Below are positions 35,200 to 47,122 of a DNA stretch of 64,000 bases, piece by piece. Every line of letters starts with the position of its first letter. Within the stretch, counting starts at the first letter, position 1. The DNA comes from Takakia lepidozioides (lineage: Eukaryota; Streptophyta; Takakiopsida; Takakiales; Takakiaceae). Both the position numbers and the translations under genes were made by a program. Location of the stretch: NCBI GenBank assembly GCA_030704615.1, contig CM060732.1, positions 38,297,053-38,361,052 of the forward strand, read 5' to 3'. Under the pieces are notes generated by a model. It saw only the letters and a program-made list of their open reading frames with translations, had not been told where the DNA came from and did no database searches.

Positions 35200-36755
35200 T
35201 TAGATAAGACGTACAATAACTGACTGCAGCATATGGATCGAACATAAATTGTGTGTCAGTATAGGCTTACCAAATATTGCCGCCTGATTGCTAAAAATAT
35301 TTGTATGAATATCTTTATATACTCTTTTTAAAAATATTTTTGATTTTCTCAATCGACTCCGTAAAATTCTTATATATGTGTCTATTTTTAAATTAAATAA
35401 CGCAATAAATCCGTCGAATGAAACATTTGTATTAACATCCATTGTATGTAGTGTATCAAATATATCGTCTTGTATCGTTGTCATCTAAGTCGTGTTGAAA
35501 ATATTCTAAAATCATAGTTGAATGTATGGGAGGTATGAGAGGTAATGTATGGATTATGAAAACGACATATTGCTTGATTTTTTTCCTTCAAGTTTGTTTG
35601 TGTCGATGTATTTGAGCTTCAGGAAGAAGAACATTGTCACATATAATATAAGTATCTATTAAGGTTGTGATTTCATCATTACTATGTTTATCATAAATTG
35701 GTGCATTTGCTATCCATAACATACTGTGGTTATGTTCTCTTCCTCTGCTTTGAAATTCAGTGACAAAGAAGTAGTCTTGTACATGACCAAAAATACTTGG
35801 ATATTTTTTACATAAATCTCTAAATGCTCCCATTCTATTATCATAGTAATGTACACAAGTAAGGGGATCTGATCGAATCAATTCAGCAACGTGTTTACGT
35901 TCTAAATAATCTATGCTACTAGGAATTTCTAAACTTTCGTGATTGAGTATATGTAAAGCTTTTAATAATGGTGACTATTTGCTTTCCGCGCTTGTGAATG
36001 TGACAAAAAATGTAGGCGGTCCTAATTGTCGAATCATTGTGAAAATATCTTTGCGTAATCGAGCGGCGAACCAAATAATCAGGTGATGTTCGTAGTCTTT
36101 CTAAATATCTATAACCCAAATCTGAATACAATAATTTATCTACATTAGGTTTGTTAGTTAGTTCTTATACTTTTTATTGTCTACCTTTAAGTTTGTCTTT
36201 CCAAATGTGTATCCAAGATGATTACGTGACTATATGTATCATTATTTTAATCGCTTTGAAAAATAGGTTAGGAATGTGAGCGGCGAAATTGTGGTCTTTA
36301 TGCAAAAGTTTAATAAGACAATTTCAAACAATTAGGTTTTTGACGAGGAAGACCAAAAAATAGAGTTGGAAAATTTAATTCTTGGCTACAGATATCGTAG
36401 AAAAGACCTATGGTTTAAAATATTGACTAGGTGCGACAGTCAAAATCTCATCGATATTTGAATTTATTCATAATTTAGGATATTTTGAACTAATGTATCG
36501 GTTACTACATTTTTTTTCGACTTCTTCAAAATTGTCTGTGGAATGTTCTTGAAAGTCTACTAGAAGATTGCAATAATCTGTTGATCGTTGTTCTTGTATT
36601 TGTTGAGATGTGGCAAATAGATTTGACCATTGTGGACGAATAGTGACATAGTTTTCTATGTATAATGGTGTATTGACGAGATCGTATAAAGCACTCATGA
36701 TAGAGTTAGGGCGGACATTACCTGATAAGTACGGAGATTTGTATTTTAGAAGCAA
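35200..36755 (-). pseudogene. Helentron HUH replication initiator (Rep) remnants
   Basis: Frames read SPYLSGNVRPNSIMSALYDL (36,468-36,755), TCVHYYDNRMGAFRDL and the HUH-like FQSRGREHNHSMLWI (35,588-35,881). After these come text matching the 'DPYAA..YCTSYLTK' block in a shifted frame near 35,190-35,240, and SFDGFIALFNLKIDTY (35,200-35,484). The HUH nuclease nicks and joins single-stranded DNA. The middle position is asparagine (HNH rather than H-hydrophobic-H). Many stops show long-term decay. Confidence 0.7.
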
Positions 36756-36837
36756 ACCAATTGTAGCCTCGTCAATGCGGTAGACGAGATAAAACCATTT
36801 GTGTTTGATTTACATTAGATGGAACATTAATTATACT

Positions 36838-38240
36838 ACCATGGCAACATCAGTACAATGTGAATCTCGTTCAATTCCCAGCAGGTGAAGACTTCATTCT
36901 TTATCACATGGGAAAAGCCCTCTACCTTCCTTGTGATGCAAGTATGAGCCCAAAATCTCTTCACTTCAAATGCTATAATTTGAACAATTACATGGTGAAT
37001 GTTTCTAGAATTTGCACAACCATTCAAATGTCACTTGTAACTGGGTTGCAGCAGTGTAATTGTGGGGCTCAGTCTTGGGTATCCTGCAATGTTTGCTTCG
37101 GTTCAAGGTGATCGAGCACGGCCGGTTCTTCATCTACAAAACTCCTTGCAAACTTTAGCCCTTGTTCCGCACTTTAGTCCTAGTTAATTTTAGGACTGTA
37201 AAGTCTGGGCAAGGAGAAAAGGGTAGGAGCATTGACAGCGAGGGCTCATCCACCACGCGAGTCCGTCAAGGTACACAGAACACGGTGAACAAGCACGAAT
37301 ACATTGCCAATGAATCGCGAAAGAGGTAGGGAAAGGTTGATAAGACCTCAGAGGAAGAGGTAGCTGTCGTGACTGAACTTTGAAGAAAACCCCTACATTC
37401 CTATGCTGGTACTAGTTGCAGCCTAGTGGCTATATTCCTCATTACTATTGCATCATTCTTATTGGTTGTTCCATCCCAAAGAGAACTCATGCCGAGGTCT
37501 TGAGAAGTTCTAAACTCAAATAGATGGCCGTTAGTTTGCCCCCATTCTTAGCAAGAGCTCTGATGGTTGAATTAACTGAGCAAGAGAGTGCTAATGGAGC
37601 AACTTAATTTGTCCTCATTGCATATGTAACATCTATTTATCCTATCTCATAGATTATCGGATGACTCTTCCCATGTGTTTTCTGCTAAGATAGAATATGG
37701 GTGTCATGAGCAGTGGTACAACATACAACCTAACAATATACAGTGCAGTACAGACAAAAAAGATCAGATGGGCAAAATTAAAAGGCAACAAGGAGAGACA
37801 TACAAGCACATAGAGCGATGGTAACAGCTTGTTTGGTGGGGCACAAGAGCATATATCATGCACTCGTATTTGACTAGCTGGGATGACACATCAAATAAAT
37901 CCTTGCCTGCAGCAAAACCATTTGAATCTGCCCAAATCCCAGTAAATCATTCCTCCTTGGAAGATATTATATGATGTGTCATCCTAAGTTAGCCACTACA
38001 TATAATCTTTGAACAAACTTTTATTTATTCTAGGCAAACCCTGGACTTCAGGGGTAACCAAATTAGGTCAACATGCATATCTTTTTAACAATTGTGGAAA
38101 ACACTACACAATCAGCAATGATGGGAAATGCTTCACTCCCTAGGAACATGGATGCTTGGGCTGGATGTAGAGCATGTTGATGAGCGCAATCTTTGTTGTT
38201 CTTGGTTTCTTTCTAGCCCTACCTCCCTCTGCTTACTGTC
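36838..38240. other. Unidentified insertion in the Helentron N-terminal region
   Basis: Helentron protein text stops at about 36,830 (INVPSNVNQTQMVLSRLP) and resumes at about 38,250 (LITPHIAFAQIYQLQGYG). The 1.4 kb between has no recognisable domain. A plus-strand frame at 36,860-37,111 includes VQFPAGEDFILYHMGKAL, of unknown origin. No inverted ends or duplication were found. Confidence 0.4.
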
Positions 38241-38249
38241 CATACCCTT

Positions 38250-38706
38250 GTAATTGGTATATTTGTGCAAAAGCGATATGCGGTGTTATTAGTTTGTCTT
38301 CTAATTGGCTTAATCTGTTAACATAATCTATCGATTTATAGTGTGATATTTGACTGGGTACTTGATATTTAGGAATTTCATCCTTAGCAAGTCACAATAG
38401 TTTACGAACTTCGACATATAGATATTTATTCGTTTGTATTATCTGTAATATTAATTTTTTTCATAATTATAATTTAACATTAAATTTTTCTTTGAATTTT
38501 TTTGTAAGTTTGGATATTTGTTTTTTGAAACATAGTCTATGACAACATATGCATGGATGTATTGGAATATCAAGCAATTTTTTAGTATATTGGTATTTAT
38601 GATTATATGATGAGTTCGAACTAATTTTTTCATCAACATTTGAGACTGAAATTGGAGTAGAGGCAGAGTTCTCGTTACTTGGTTGTACAATTTGGAATAT
38701 TGTCAA
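38250..38706 (-). pseudogene. Helentron N-terminal zinc region
   Basis: Frames contain DIPIHPCICCHRLCFKKQI, matching the C-x-C-C-x-R-L-x-F region near the N-terminus of Helentron/Helitron polyproteins, and AKDEIPKYQVPSQISHY in a neighbouring frame. Stops and frameshifts interrupt it. Confidence 0.6.
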
Positions 38707-38961
38707 GTTGTACTATTGAACTGTCAATATGTTTTGCAGCATTTCTTCATTTTTGGATGATATACTTGAAGTGAGAGTAGATTTGAGAGAACGATGGTTA
38801 TAGATTCATTTGGTGTATTGCAAAAATTTCTGCTATGTGTTTGAAAGTGGAAAAAGGATAATTTTCTATTAAATTAAACATGATATTGTCATGAATAGAT
38901 AGGTAAACATTTAAAACTCATTGGTTTAGTATGAACGTTCATACATTCTTATTGTCTATAA

Positions 38962-39040
38962 ATAGGGGCCACCCTCGAAAGGGGACAATAGCAGTGGCTC
39001 TTAGTTACGTTGGCTTCGCCCGGAGTCTTCTCTCTCTCTC
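38962..39040 (+). mobile_element. Short structured retroposon, copy B, with target-site duplication
   Basis: Starts ATAGGGGCCACCCTCGAAAG and ends GGAGTCTTCTCTCTCTCTC, sharing GTGGCTCTTAGTTACG with copies A and C. It is flanked by TGTCTATA (38,953-38,960 and 39,041-39,048), extendable to 13 bp with one mismatch (TGTCTATARATAG). It has lost part of the first two hairpins. It is inserted in the Helentron between the OTU-like piece and the zinc region. Confidence 0.65.
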
Positions 39041-39134
39041 TGTCTATAGATAGTTGGAAATTAGTGGTTGTCACATGGTTCATATGGGACTCGATATTGA
39101 GAGACGAGAGATGATCGGCTCGTAATGACCACTT

Positions 39135-39386
39135 TTACCTGACAAAGTTTTTGGATACATACGCATATTCCAATAAAAATGCAATAGAGTCGAACAAACA
39201 ATCATAGACGACATATGGATAATTTTTCACATGTTCAAGATTTTCAGAATGCAAGATAAAATCTATATCCATGTTCAAAAAATGATCTGCATAAGAAAAT
39301 ATGTATTTATTATTAATAAATGTTTTTTTTTTAAATTTACCTAGGTGAAGGGCGTAGATATACAAGTTACTCCGCAGTATTTGCAA
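39135..39386 (-). pseudogene. OTU-like cysteine protease fragment of the Helentron
   Basis: The frame contains VVYDCLFDSIAFLLEYAYV, which fits the catalytic cysteine motif of OTU-family proteases (D-x-x-C-L-F-x-S/A-I-A). OTU domains are found in some Helentron polyproteins. Only the N-terminal catalytic block remains; the catalytic histidine part is not seen. Upstream of about 39,340 the frame runs into the chromovirus, so the insertion truncated it. Confidence 0.5.
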
Positions 39387-40840
39387 CAGCTTTTTGAATT
39401 ACCATCTGGTAATGTGAGCGTGGATGAACACAGGGCAAGATTGCAAGTAGGGGATCTTTTCCAAGAAACGAGTTTCTTCAGGAACCAGGGATTCACTTGT
39501 ACCAAAGATCTTGACAACGCTCTCCACAATTTGCAACAACAAATTTTAGGACCTATACGACTTCGAATTCTTCAAATAGGTCATGATCTTTCGGCTGTAG
39601 GCCATTCGGCTTCAACAAAACAATGGAATTGATATCCAGGGACTATTGGTGGCCGCAGATGTGGAAACTCGTGAAAGAATTTATAAAATCTTGCGACACG
39701 TGTGCTAGAGCAAAGAGACCACGACATCGACCTTACGGCCTTCTTCAACCATTACCCATTCCATAGTCGTCCGTGTCTATGGACTTTATTACGGACCTTC
39801 CAATTTCCAAGACCACCGATTCAATCATTGTTATTGTGGATCGTTTTACGAAGATGACATATTTCATTCTATGTAATAAGACGGTTACCGGCGAGAAAAC
39901 TGCAAGACTCTTCCTCAATAATATCTATCGCAGTCATGGACTCGCGAAGGACATCGTATCTGATCGATGACCACAGTTCATATCAAATTTCTGGAGGGGA
40001 TTATTTCACATATTGGATACTAAAATCAACATCTCTACAACTAATTATCCACAAACTGATGGTCAAACCGAACGTGTAAAACCAGATTTTGGAGCAATAT
40101 CTTCGCTGTACGATAAATTATCACCAAGATAATTGGAGGGACCTTCTGCCATTGGTTGAGTTTGCCTACAACAACACTATACATTTTTCGACCAAACAAA
40201 CTCCATTTTTCTCCAATTATGGCATCATCCTCGAGCAAACCCTTTCCACATGAAGACTGTTGGAAGCCATGTTGAGGAAAACCTTGCTAATCATCTTGCT
40301 ACGATTCACAAGAAGCTTACATTCTATCTCGCAGAAGCTCAAAAACAATACAATGAGTATGCAGGTCAACATTGACAACTTCAACCCCAGTTCAAGGTCG
40401 AAGATCGTATGTGGCTTCTTCAACGGGACATACAAACCTCGCGACCATCAATAAAGTTGGTATCAACGCCTGAGACCATTCAAAATTATTCGACAAATAA
40501 ATCCGGTCAGTTTTCGGCTTGAACTCCCACGAAGTATGCGCATCCATCCAATCTTTCATGTTTCATTATTGAAGTTGTATTATCCATCGAATATTCCAAG
40601 GAGAGTTTCCGTACCACCTCCACCAATCGAAGTCAATCCGGGAATCGAGTATGAAGTCGACGAAGTCTTAGCCTCTAGCATCAAGTATAAACGTCTTGAG
40701 TATTTTGTACATTGAAAAGGCTACGACATCAGCGAACGAACGTGCGAACCTTCATCCAACCTCGCTAATGCATCTGACAAAGTCCAAGAGTTTCATCAAC
40801 AATATTCAGCTAAGCCCCGAGCTACACGTCAATAAGACGT
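39345..40840 (+). pseudogene. Chromovirus integrase with chromodomain
   Basis: Frames read SMDFITDLPISKTTDSIIVI, VDRFTKMTYFI and KDIVSDR*PQF (first and second integrase aspartates), then [17 protein letters not shown] with the third acidic residue. C-terminal text includes [10 protein letters not shown]-like residues and [28 protein letters not shown]-type text ([21 protein letters not shown]), a typical chromodomain that guides integration to heterochromatin. TGA at about 39,968 and several frameshifts inactivate it. Confidence 0.8.
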
Positions 40841-41422
40841 CACAACGATGATGTCAGCCAAGTTAGTTTCAAGGTGAAGACTCCTCATTCAGTGTATCTG
40901 ATACACGCTAACGAGGGATGAGCACCCCACATCAGTGTATATAGCTACACTTCCAGCTCTCTTGTATCTTGTATTGGCAGCATTGAGTCATAGGAACCAG
41001 ATACATTGGAGCTGTCGCTTACCCAACTACCAGATCAATCGTTCCAACTCTCACGACCTTCAACATCACGCCGACGCTCTCGAGACGATGGGCCACCAAT
41101 GCGACGGATACTTCCTCGTCTGGACCTCGTACGATGGCAAGTGGAACCTACTCGAAGTCTGATAATCATGTTGGAGGTTGAGGCAATGAAATCATATTTG
41201 AAGACAACTTCGAATATCAAAATGCTCAAATCACTGCGTGGTCCCAAGTTCAAGGTGTTCGACACTATCGATGGTTGCAGGGACCTATAAATCATTTGAG
41301 TCAAGAACGAAGAGCCGAATACTTGACAAATACCATTCGTTGGATTTTGGATTTTCTCCAACTCTAAGCAAGTCCAAGATTTTACCGCTCCTCGATGAAC
41401 TTGACGCTAGAGGAAGGGGTGA

Positions 41423-41943
41423 TGTCACGGACATAGCCCAGAGGAACTTACCAGGAGTAAATACCAGAAGTTACCAAGTTATTATATTATCAAAAGTTAA
41501 CATAATTTACCGTGATTTACCATAAATTACCATTAGTTATCAAGTTACCGGGAGTTTATCAAATTACTGAGAGTAACTTGGGAAACTGCTCAGGAAGCTT
41601 CCTTTGGAGGAAACTTCTCCATCAAGAAACCTCAATTAGGGAAGCTTCTTAGGGAACTTTCTAGTAGCCAGTATATATAGGAGGCAAGACTGGACACTCT
41701 TCAGTCTCGCCAACACAAGTTCAAGCTACTCTTGTTTGCAGTCCCAGTACTCCAGTCCACCTTCCAGTATTCTAGTCCAGTTTCCAGTATCTGGTACTCC
41801 AGTCCAGTTTCCAGCATTTCAGTATTCCAGTCGAGTTGCAATATCTTGTACTCTTGTTCATTGTTATAAAGATTATCTTGATTCATGTTTATCCATCATG
41901 TATTCGGCCACGCCGACCTTGACTTCTTGTCTAGTCTTATACC
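41423..41943 (+). repeat. Chromovirus 3' LTR, left part
   Basis: Begins TGTCACGGACATAG right after the end of the polyprotein frame. It contains a TATATATAG box at about 41,671 and repeated CCAGTATTCCAGTCCAG text. The right part lies at 61,870-61,941 beyond the nested MULE. Confidence 0.7.
41934..41943. repeat. Target-site duplication of MULE copy 2 (left)
   Basis: GTCTTATACC, identical to 61,860-61,869. The length of 9-10 bp is that expected for Mutator-like transposition. Confidence 0.85.
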
Positions 41944-42500
41944 AGGGATGCCTCGGCGTGAGCCTGGTCACGTGAGTGCAACTGCGCTCACGCCACGTCA
42001 CCTTGCGCAAATGCCACGTCACGGGGCTCATTCCACGTCATCACACGTGAAGGCCGCGTCACCACGCGCCCAGAAAGAAGTGGAGTGTATTCCCGCGGAT
42101 TGACACCCTTTACCGCGGAAACAAGCTGGACGACATAATAAAAGGCATTGAATAAATGATGGATGAATATACAGTTGGATGATAAACAGATAGATGAGTG
42201 TGAAAAATGAATGTAGATGGATGAATGAGGGATGGATAAGAGTAAAATGGATGAATGTATAATGGATGTTGAGCAATGACAAAAATTCATAACAGGAAGA
42301 TGCATGACCAAAACTTTTGACGAATGCACAACGTATATGAAATGAGTGTGGAAGGTTTGTGGGGTGGATTAAAGAGTACATATGATGAATGTACAATGGA
42401 TGTTGAACAAAGGAAAAAATTCATGAATGGAGCACGCATGAATACACTGTAGATGAATGCACAATGGATATGAGAAGAGTCAGGGAGGTTTGTGAGATGG
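41944..42500. repeat. MULE copy 2 methylase-side terminal region
   Basis: Several CGCTCACG, CACGTCA and CACGTGA motifs occur between 41,950 and 42,065, then GGATGAATG-type repeats from 42,150 to 42,500. The arrangement mirrors 6,470-6,960 of copy 1 in inverted orientation. Confidence 0.65.
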
Positions 42501-44890
42501 ATTCATACATATTGCAATTTAAATGAAAGTTGATTATGTGATTATTATTTGTTCTAAAAGAACAACTACGGTGGAGGAAGGGGATTCAACGTTTTCCAGA
42601 TAGTATGAAAATGAATATTAAAAGAATACAGTTCAGTCTGACTCAGAGTCAGTACAATGTATCCCCGCTTCCTCTGCATCTAAGTCTAAGTATTTTAGAA
42701 CACCGGATCCACGCTGGATACACCTACGGCTGGCCACTAAAAAGTCAGGGGATAGGGACTCGGCCGCGTGACGTGCCATTGCTTTGGCATAAACAGGAAG
42801 CAGAAAATTGGAAAGGGGGCTATCGAAAATAGACTCGCCAGAAATGACTGTATCTCCTGAAGATCCACCGTTGCCTTTCCTGAAAGACAGCCTGAAAAAG
42901 TTATTACTGTAACTTTGATGTTATTGAGAATTGAGTATGACTCCCAAAGAGGGTTTAACACTTACTCACATGAAAAGTCGTTGTCGACCTGCTTATCTTC
43001 GGGATCGTCATCATTTCGAATTTGAATCCGATCAGTCTGTGTGCCTGAAGTGGAGCCAGACAAAAGGGGGGGGAGCACTATGTTGTAGAGGTCAGAATCA
43101 CCCTCCATGCCAAAAAGGTTGAAAAAAAACCAATTCGGAAGGGAAAGAACGAACCTGTGGACACAGAAAGATCGACCACCCGTGTAGAGCGGTGGCTGCA
43201 TGACTCCAGCAGTATTTGCATGAACGCTGGGGACTTTTCATTTGCACCTCTCCAGGGAGTGTCATCTGGTCTCTTCAGAGTCTGACTGGATTGCATGAAG
43301 TTGTACAAAATGTCATCAACATGGGGCTCATAGGGGGGGTTGACGAAACAACCCTGGTCAGAAATCTCAAAGCTGCGGATGGAGGATGGTGTCTTTGAGG
43401 TGCGAATCCTCCGCAGGCAGATCGCCTCGAACATCCTCGTCTGCCAAAGATAGCAGGTTAGTGTGGTAAACACAATCTATAGTGGAAGTGTGTACATCGG
43501 CTATTCAGAACTCAGACACAAAAAAATCATTTTTATCACGAATCGGTGATGATCGGTGTCGATCATAACAGATTCTACTAGAGTGGAGCTGCAGAGAACA
43601 TTGAAACTCATCATAAAAGCACAAGCAGAAGGGAGACGGCATACCAGCTGACCCCCGAAACCCCCTTTCACAAGGTAGAGGCTGTTCACACAATTTCATG
43701 TGCGCAAAACTTCAAACCCTGAAGACTTGAGGTATGATGCCAATGCCCGACGACTATCATTGTCACATGACTAAAAAAGCAGAAATGTCCCTGTATCAGA
43801 GAGGAAGTTATTACAGAACCCGAACACCCAACTCCAGTAGTTGTCCTCGAATTTGTTCCAGCCTGGCGTCTTGCCCTTTAGAAGAATTTCTGGCACAGCC
43901 TGGCCATCCGGGATGTCGATAATGACAATGTCGGCCGCATAAGTTTTCTGCACACCGCACACGAAGGTGAGACCTGTGCTCACCTGCAACAAACATGTTT
44001 TTTATAAGAACGAAAGCAAGAATGTTTTCAAAGAACGAGACTGAAATACTGCCAACGAAACTTTCAGAGAAAAAGGAAAGAAACTGGAATTCTCACCAGA
44101 TTGAGGAATGAGATTATATTGTCCCAGGTAGGCGATGGCACCCCAGTGTATCCTCTCTTTCGACTCTGCATCATTGACAGCCAACCCTCATTAACAATTT
44201 TCATCTCTCCTGCCGAATCAGAACGGGAAGGGTGTGGCTTGGCATCGAACACGCACTGAACAGTGCGGGTATATCTTCCAGCAGTAAAGTCCTGCCCACT
44301 CTCCATCTCCTTTTCTTTCTCCTTCCTCTTGTCATTTTCCTTCTCTTTGGACTTGTCTTTGTCCTTTGGCTTTGCTAGTGAGATGGCTATGACATCAACA
44401 GCCTTGTCTTTTGGTTTGCGGCCCGCCTTCTTTCCCTTCTGCAGCGTTCCCTGAGCATCAGGCTCCTTGGCAGCCAATGTTGCTATGTTTCGTTGGTACT
44501 CTTCGTCAGTCAAAGGCGCCAGCGTCTCAGCGTTATTGTTCAAGTATTTCATATGCTGTTCTTGAAAGGTCGTGTGCTCCAGTGGGCAGTCAAGGTACCA
44601 CCCACAGTCTCTGAAGTGAGAAGGACTCCAGTCCTTCAATATCCCTGCAGTATACATGGTTGGATCGTTTGCAGGGTCCGACCACATGTCAAGATAGTCT
44701 GGAATTCTGCTCAGGTGATTTCCTTCCATAAGCACATATTTCGTGTACCTGAAAAAAGGAGATAAATCCCAACCCACAAAAGCGCTCAGTGAGTAAGATG
44801 CAAGTAGAACAGAATGAAAAAAACATAGATTGAAAAGGCTCTGAGAACTGCTCCAAGGACCTTTCAAGACCACACGAATGCTCCAGATAT

Positions 44891-45612
44891 GAATGTCGTC
44901 AACACCATTCAAAACATTCCATTCAATGATACTGTAAATACACCCTAATCCAGGTGAATGCAAACTATCGTTTTGGAATGACACAGACATAGAAGTGAAT
45001 GTCGTCAACAACATTCACTAATCAAGCCTAATTATTCCTCAAATGAAGCAAAATCACAGGATGGAAATCATAAACTCGAGTAAGGAACCCTCCAGGAAAA
45101 CTCAATGCACATTCATAACGAACATATCACTGAGGACCTCACAACAACACTGTATGTGAATGGCGTCAATGCCATTCACAAAAATACCAACAAGGAACCA
45201 ATTACTTAGTTCCCAATCCATGTAAATTCAAATTGTCGTTGTTGAATAATACAGACACAGAAGTGAATGTCGTCAACGACATTCACTTTGGATTTCTCAT
45301 AACAGAGCTTATCAAGCCTCCAGATTCCTCGCAAGAGGCAAAAACAATGCAGAACAACTGAATGTCTGCATTGACATTCAGCAAAATGAAGTGAGGAACC
45401 CTCACTGTAACCTCTATGGACATTACAAAAATTTACATAACTCTGAGGACCTCTCAACAACTCCGGATGTGAATGTCATCAACGCCATTCAAGGACATTA
45501 TCAATTCTAATCAGGGACACTATAATTACACCCTTAGATCCTAACCAGGTGAATTCATATACTCGCTTAAGAATGACTCAGACAAATAAGTGAATGTCGT
45601 CAACGACATTCA
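44891..45612. repeat. Intronic array of seven 24-bp palindromes
   Basis: Palindromes of the type GTGAATGTCGTCAACGACATT with a final CAC occur at about 44,891, 44,995, 45,156, 45,263, 45,359, 45,469 and 45,589. Base changes in one arm are often matched in the other (GTGAATGGCGTC / ATGCCATTCAC at 45,156). They lie in one intron of the methylase-like gene, embedded in a larger repeat of roughly 270-315 bases with shared CTGAGGACCTC and CAGACACAGAAG text. Confidence 0.75.
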
Positions 45613-46939
45613 ATCTGGATCTATGATTGCAATCCTTATGAAGCCATATTTTTTCCCAAAAAAAGCAGTAGAGTTTCAAGTATGACATTGCACCTGTATA
45701 CAACTCGCATCATGGCCCACTCTCCTCCAACCTGACTGTCAAAGTCGTTGGACCGTAAAATGTTACCATCTTTGGAGAACTCCCGGAAAAAACAGTATCT
45801 CCAGGTGAGACCTCTCCACTTCCTTATGTATGCCTCCAATGACATTTGGGGAGGGGAAACAATCGAAATGTTCAGGTCCTTCAAAGTCTGATCCAGCACA
45901 ATGACGGTGCGCTTTTCGAGCTGCAAATAGTATATTTGTCAGAATTGCAAATAAGATACTCATCACATACTGAAGAGAAGAAAACGGCATGTTTGAATAC
46001 ACACCTGACTCCAAAATGTAGCCTTGTGGAGCCAGTTATCAAACACCAAATCACTGATTCCTTCCACCTTTGTGCCAGGCGGTATGGTGCTCTTTGGGAA
46101 CTGATTCAAGTCTTTTACTGTTTGATCTGAGTTCCATATCTCCAGCCACCTTATTTTTGTTTGTGGGTCGACCATCGATATGGCCAGCCGGTGCAATTTC
46201 TCCTGCTGCATCTCCGGATGCACATGCTTGTCATAATGTGTTTTGATCTGCTGAAGGAACTCAGGACCAAGTCCAGGATCTACTATTCTAAGTTGCTTTC
46301 CGAAGGCGGACATCAATTTGGTTCTTCGCATTTCAAACTCCTTTTTTATTGCAGCTTCCACACCCTTTGATGTCCTTAGTTCCTCTGGTGTAGTGCGGTA
46401 ATATTCGGATTTTCCCTTCTCAGCTGCCTCTGCCAGTTCTTGCTGCATTGATTCAAGTAGTGATTAGCTCCGAAGGGACTACAAACATGTATTCGAAAAG
46501 TAAACAGAGTACAGACTCGGGCTTACCGCATACATGTACTCCAGAAACGCCTCTCGTGTCAAAGAATACCAAGTGCCTGCAGCTCTTCATGTTTCGCACT
46601 GCTTGATGATATTGGGTGGTAGTACTGTCCGAAAATCATCCAGCTTCATCAGACCAATCCTCTGAATTCGGAATAGTGTGTGAACCAAGCTTGTTGTCAC
46701 ATGCGATTTCTCTGTCGATCTGTAAAAACATTGGAAACATTGCATTCCTTAACACTGTTTTTTGAGGATTAATAAGACACTACAGAGGGAATGAAATCTC
46801 CTGGATGACTTACTTGTTCACGTCGTGCATAGCTGTAAGAAGCCTAGCGATGTCGTTTCCAGGATCCAAAACCATTGCCTCCATAGCAACATGCTTGTCT
46901 TTGTCTTTCGCATGGTGTTTCTGAATGTATCCCATCCAT

Positions 46940-47122
46940 GCCAGCTGTCGTGCGCATACATATCGCTACACAACTACATCGTTGTCCAAAACCACACAAC
47001 ACATGTGCACACCACACACTAGTATACCACTAGTCTACCACTAGTCCAGCCACTAGTCCAACCACTAGGCTACAACTAGTCAGTCACTAGGCTGCCCACT
47101 ATGGCAGTCACTAGTCCACACA
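46940..47122. repeat. Second, partial LTR copy abutting the gypsy 3' LTR
   Basis: Near-identical to 47,455-47,641 (TGTGTGGACTAG...GCGCACGACA on the minus strand), differing mainly by an 11-base indel. It directly follows the end of the LTR at 47,123 with one extra T and is cut off at the border with the methylase-like exon. Confidence 0.75.

Larger units (their letters stand above)
30949..39340 (-). mobile_element. Decayed Helentron (rolling-circle transposon), interrupted by several insertions
   Basis: Minus-strand remains read, in order, OTU-like cysteine motif (39.3 kb), N-terminal CCHRLCF zinc region (38.6 kb), HUH replication initiator (36.8-35.2 kb), Pif1-type helicase (34.4-31.3 kb) and an endonuclease (31.25-30.95 kb). 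Rep-helicase plus an apurinic-like endonuclease defines Helentrons rather than canonical plant Helitrons; OTU domains are known in some. Many stops and frameshifts are present. Three insertions split it: about 36,838-38,240, 32,982-33,808 and about 31,550-32,545. A short retroposon lies at 38,962-39,040. The terminal sequences were not identified. Confidence 0.75.
39341..41943 (+). mobile_element. Ty3/gypsy chromovirus, 5' truncated, with split 3' LTR
   Basis: Plus-strand remnant starting within the integrase region and running through a chromodomain to a C-terminal extension and a 3' LTR. The LTR begins TGTCACGG at 41,423 and is interrupted at 41,943 by the MULE. It resumes at 61,870 and ends CTGTCACA at 61,941, for a total near 593 bp with TG...CA ends. 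Gag, protease, reverse transcriptase and the 5' LTR are missing. It abuts the Helentron at about 39,340. Confidence 0.8.
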
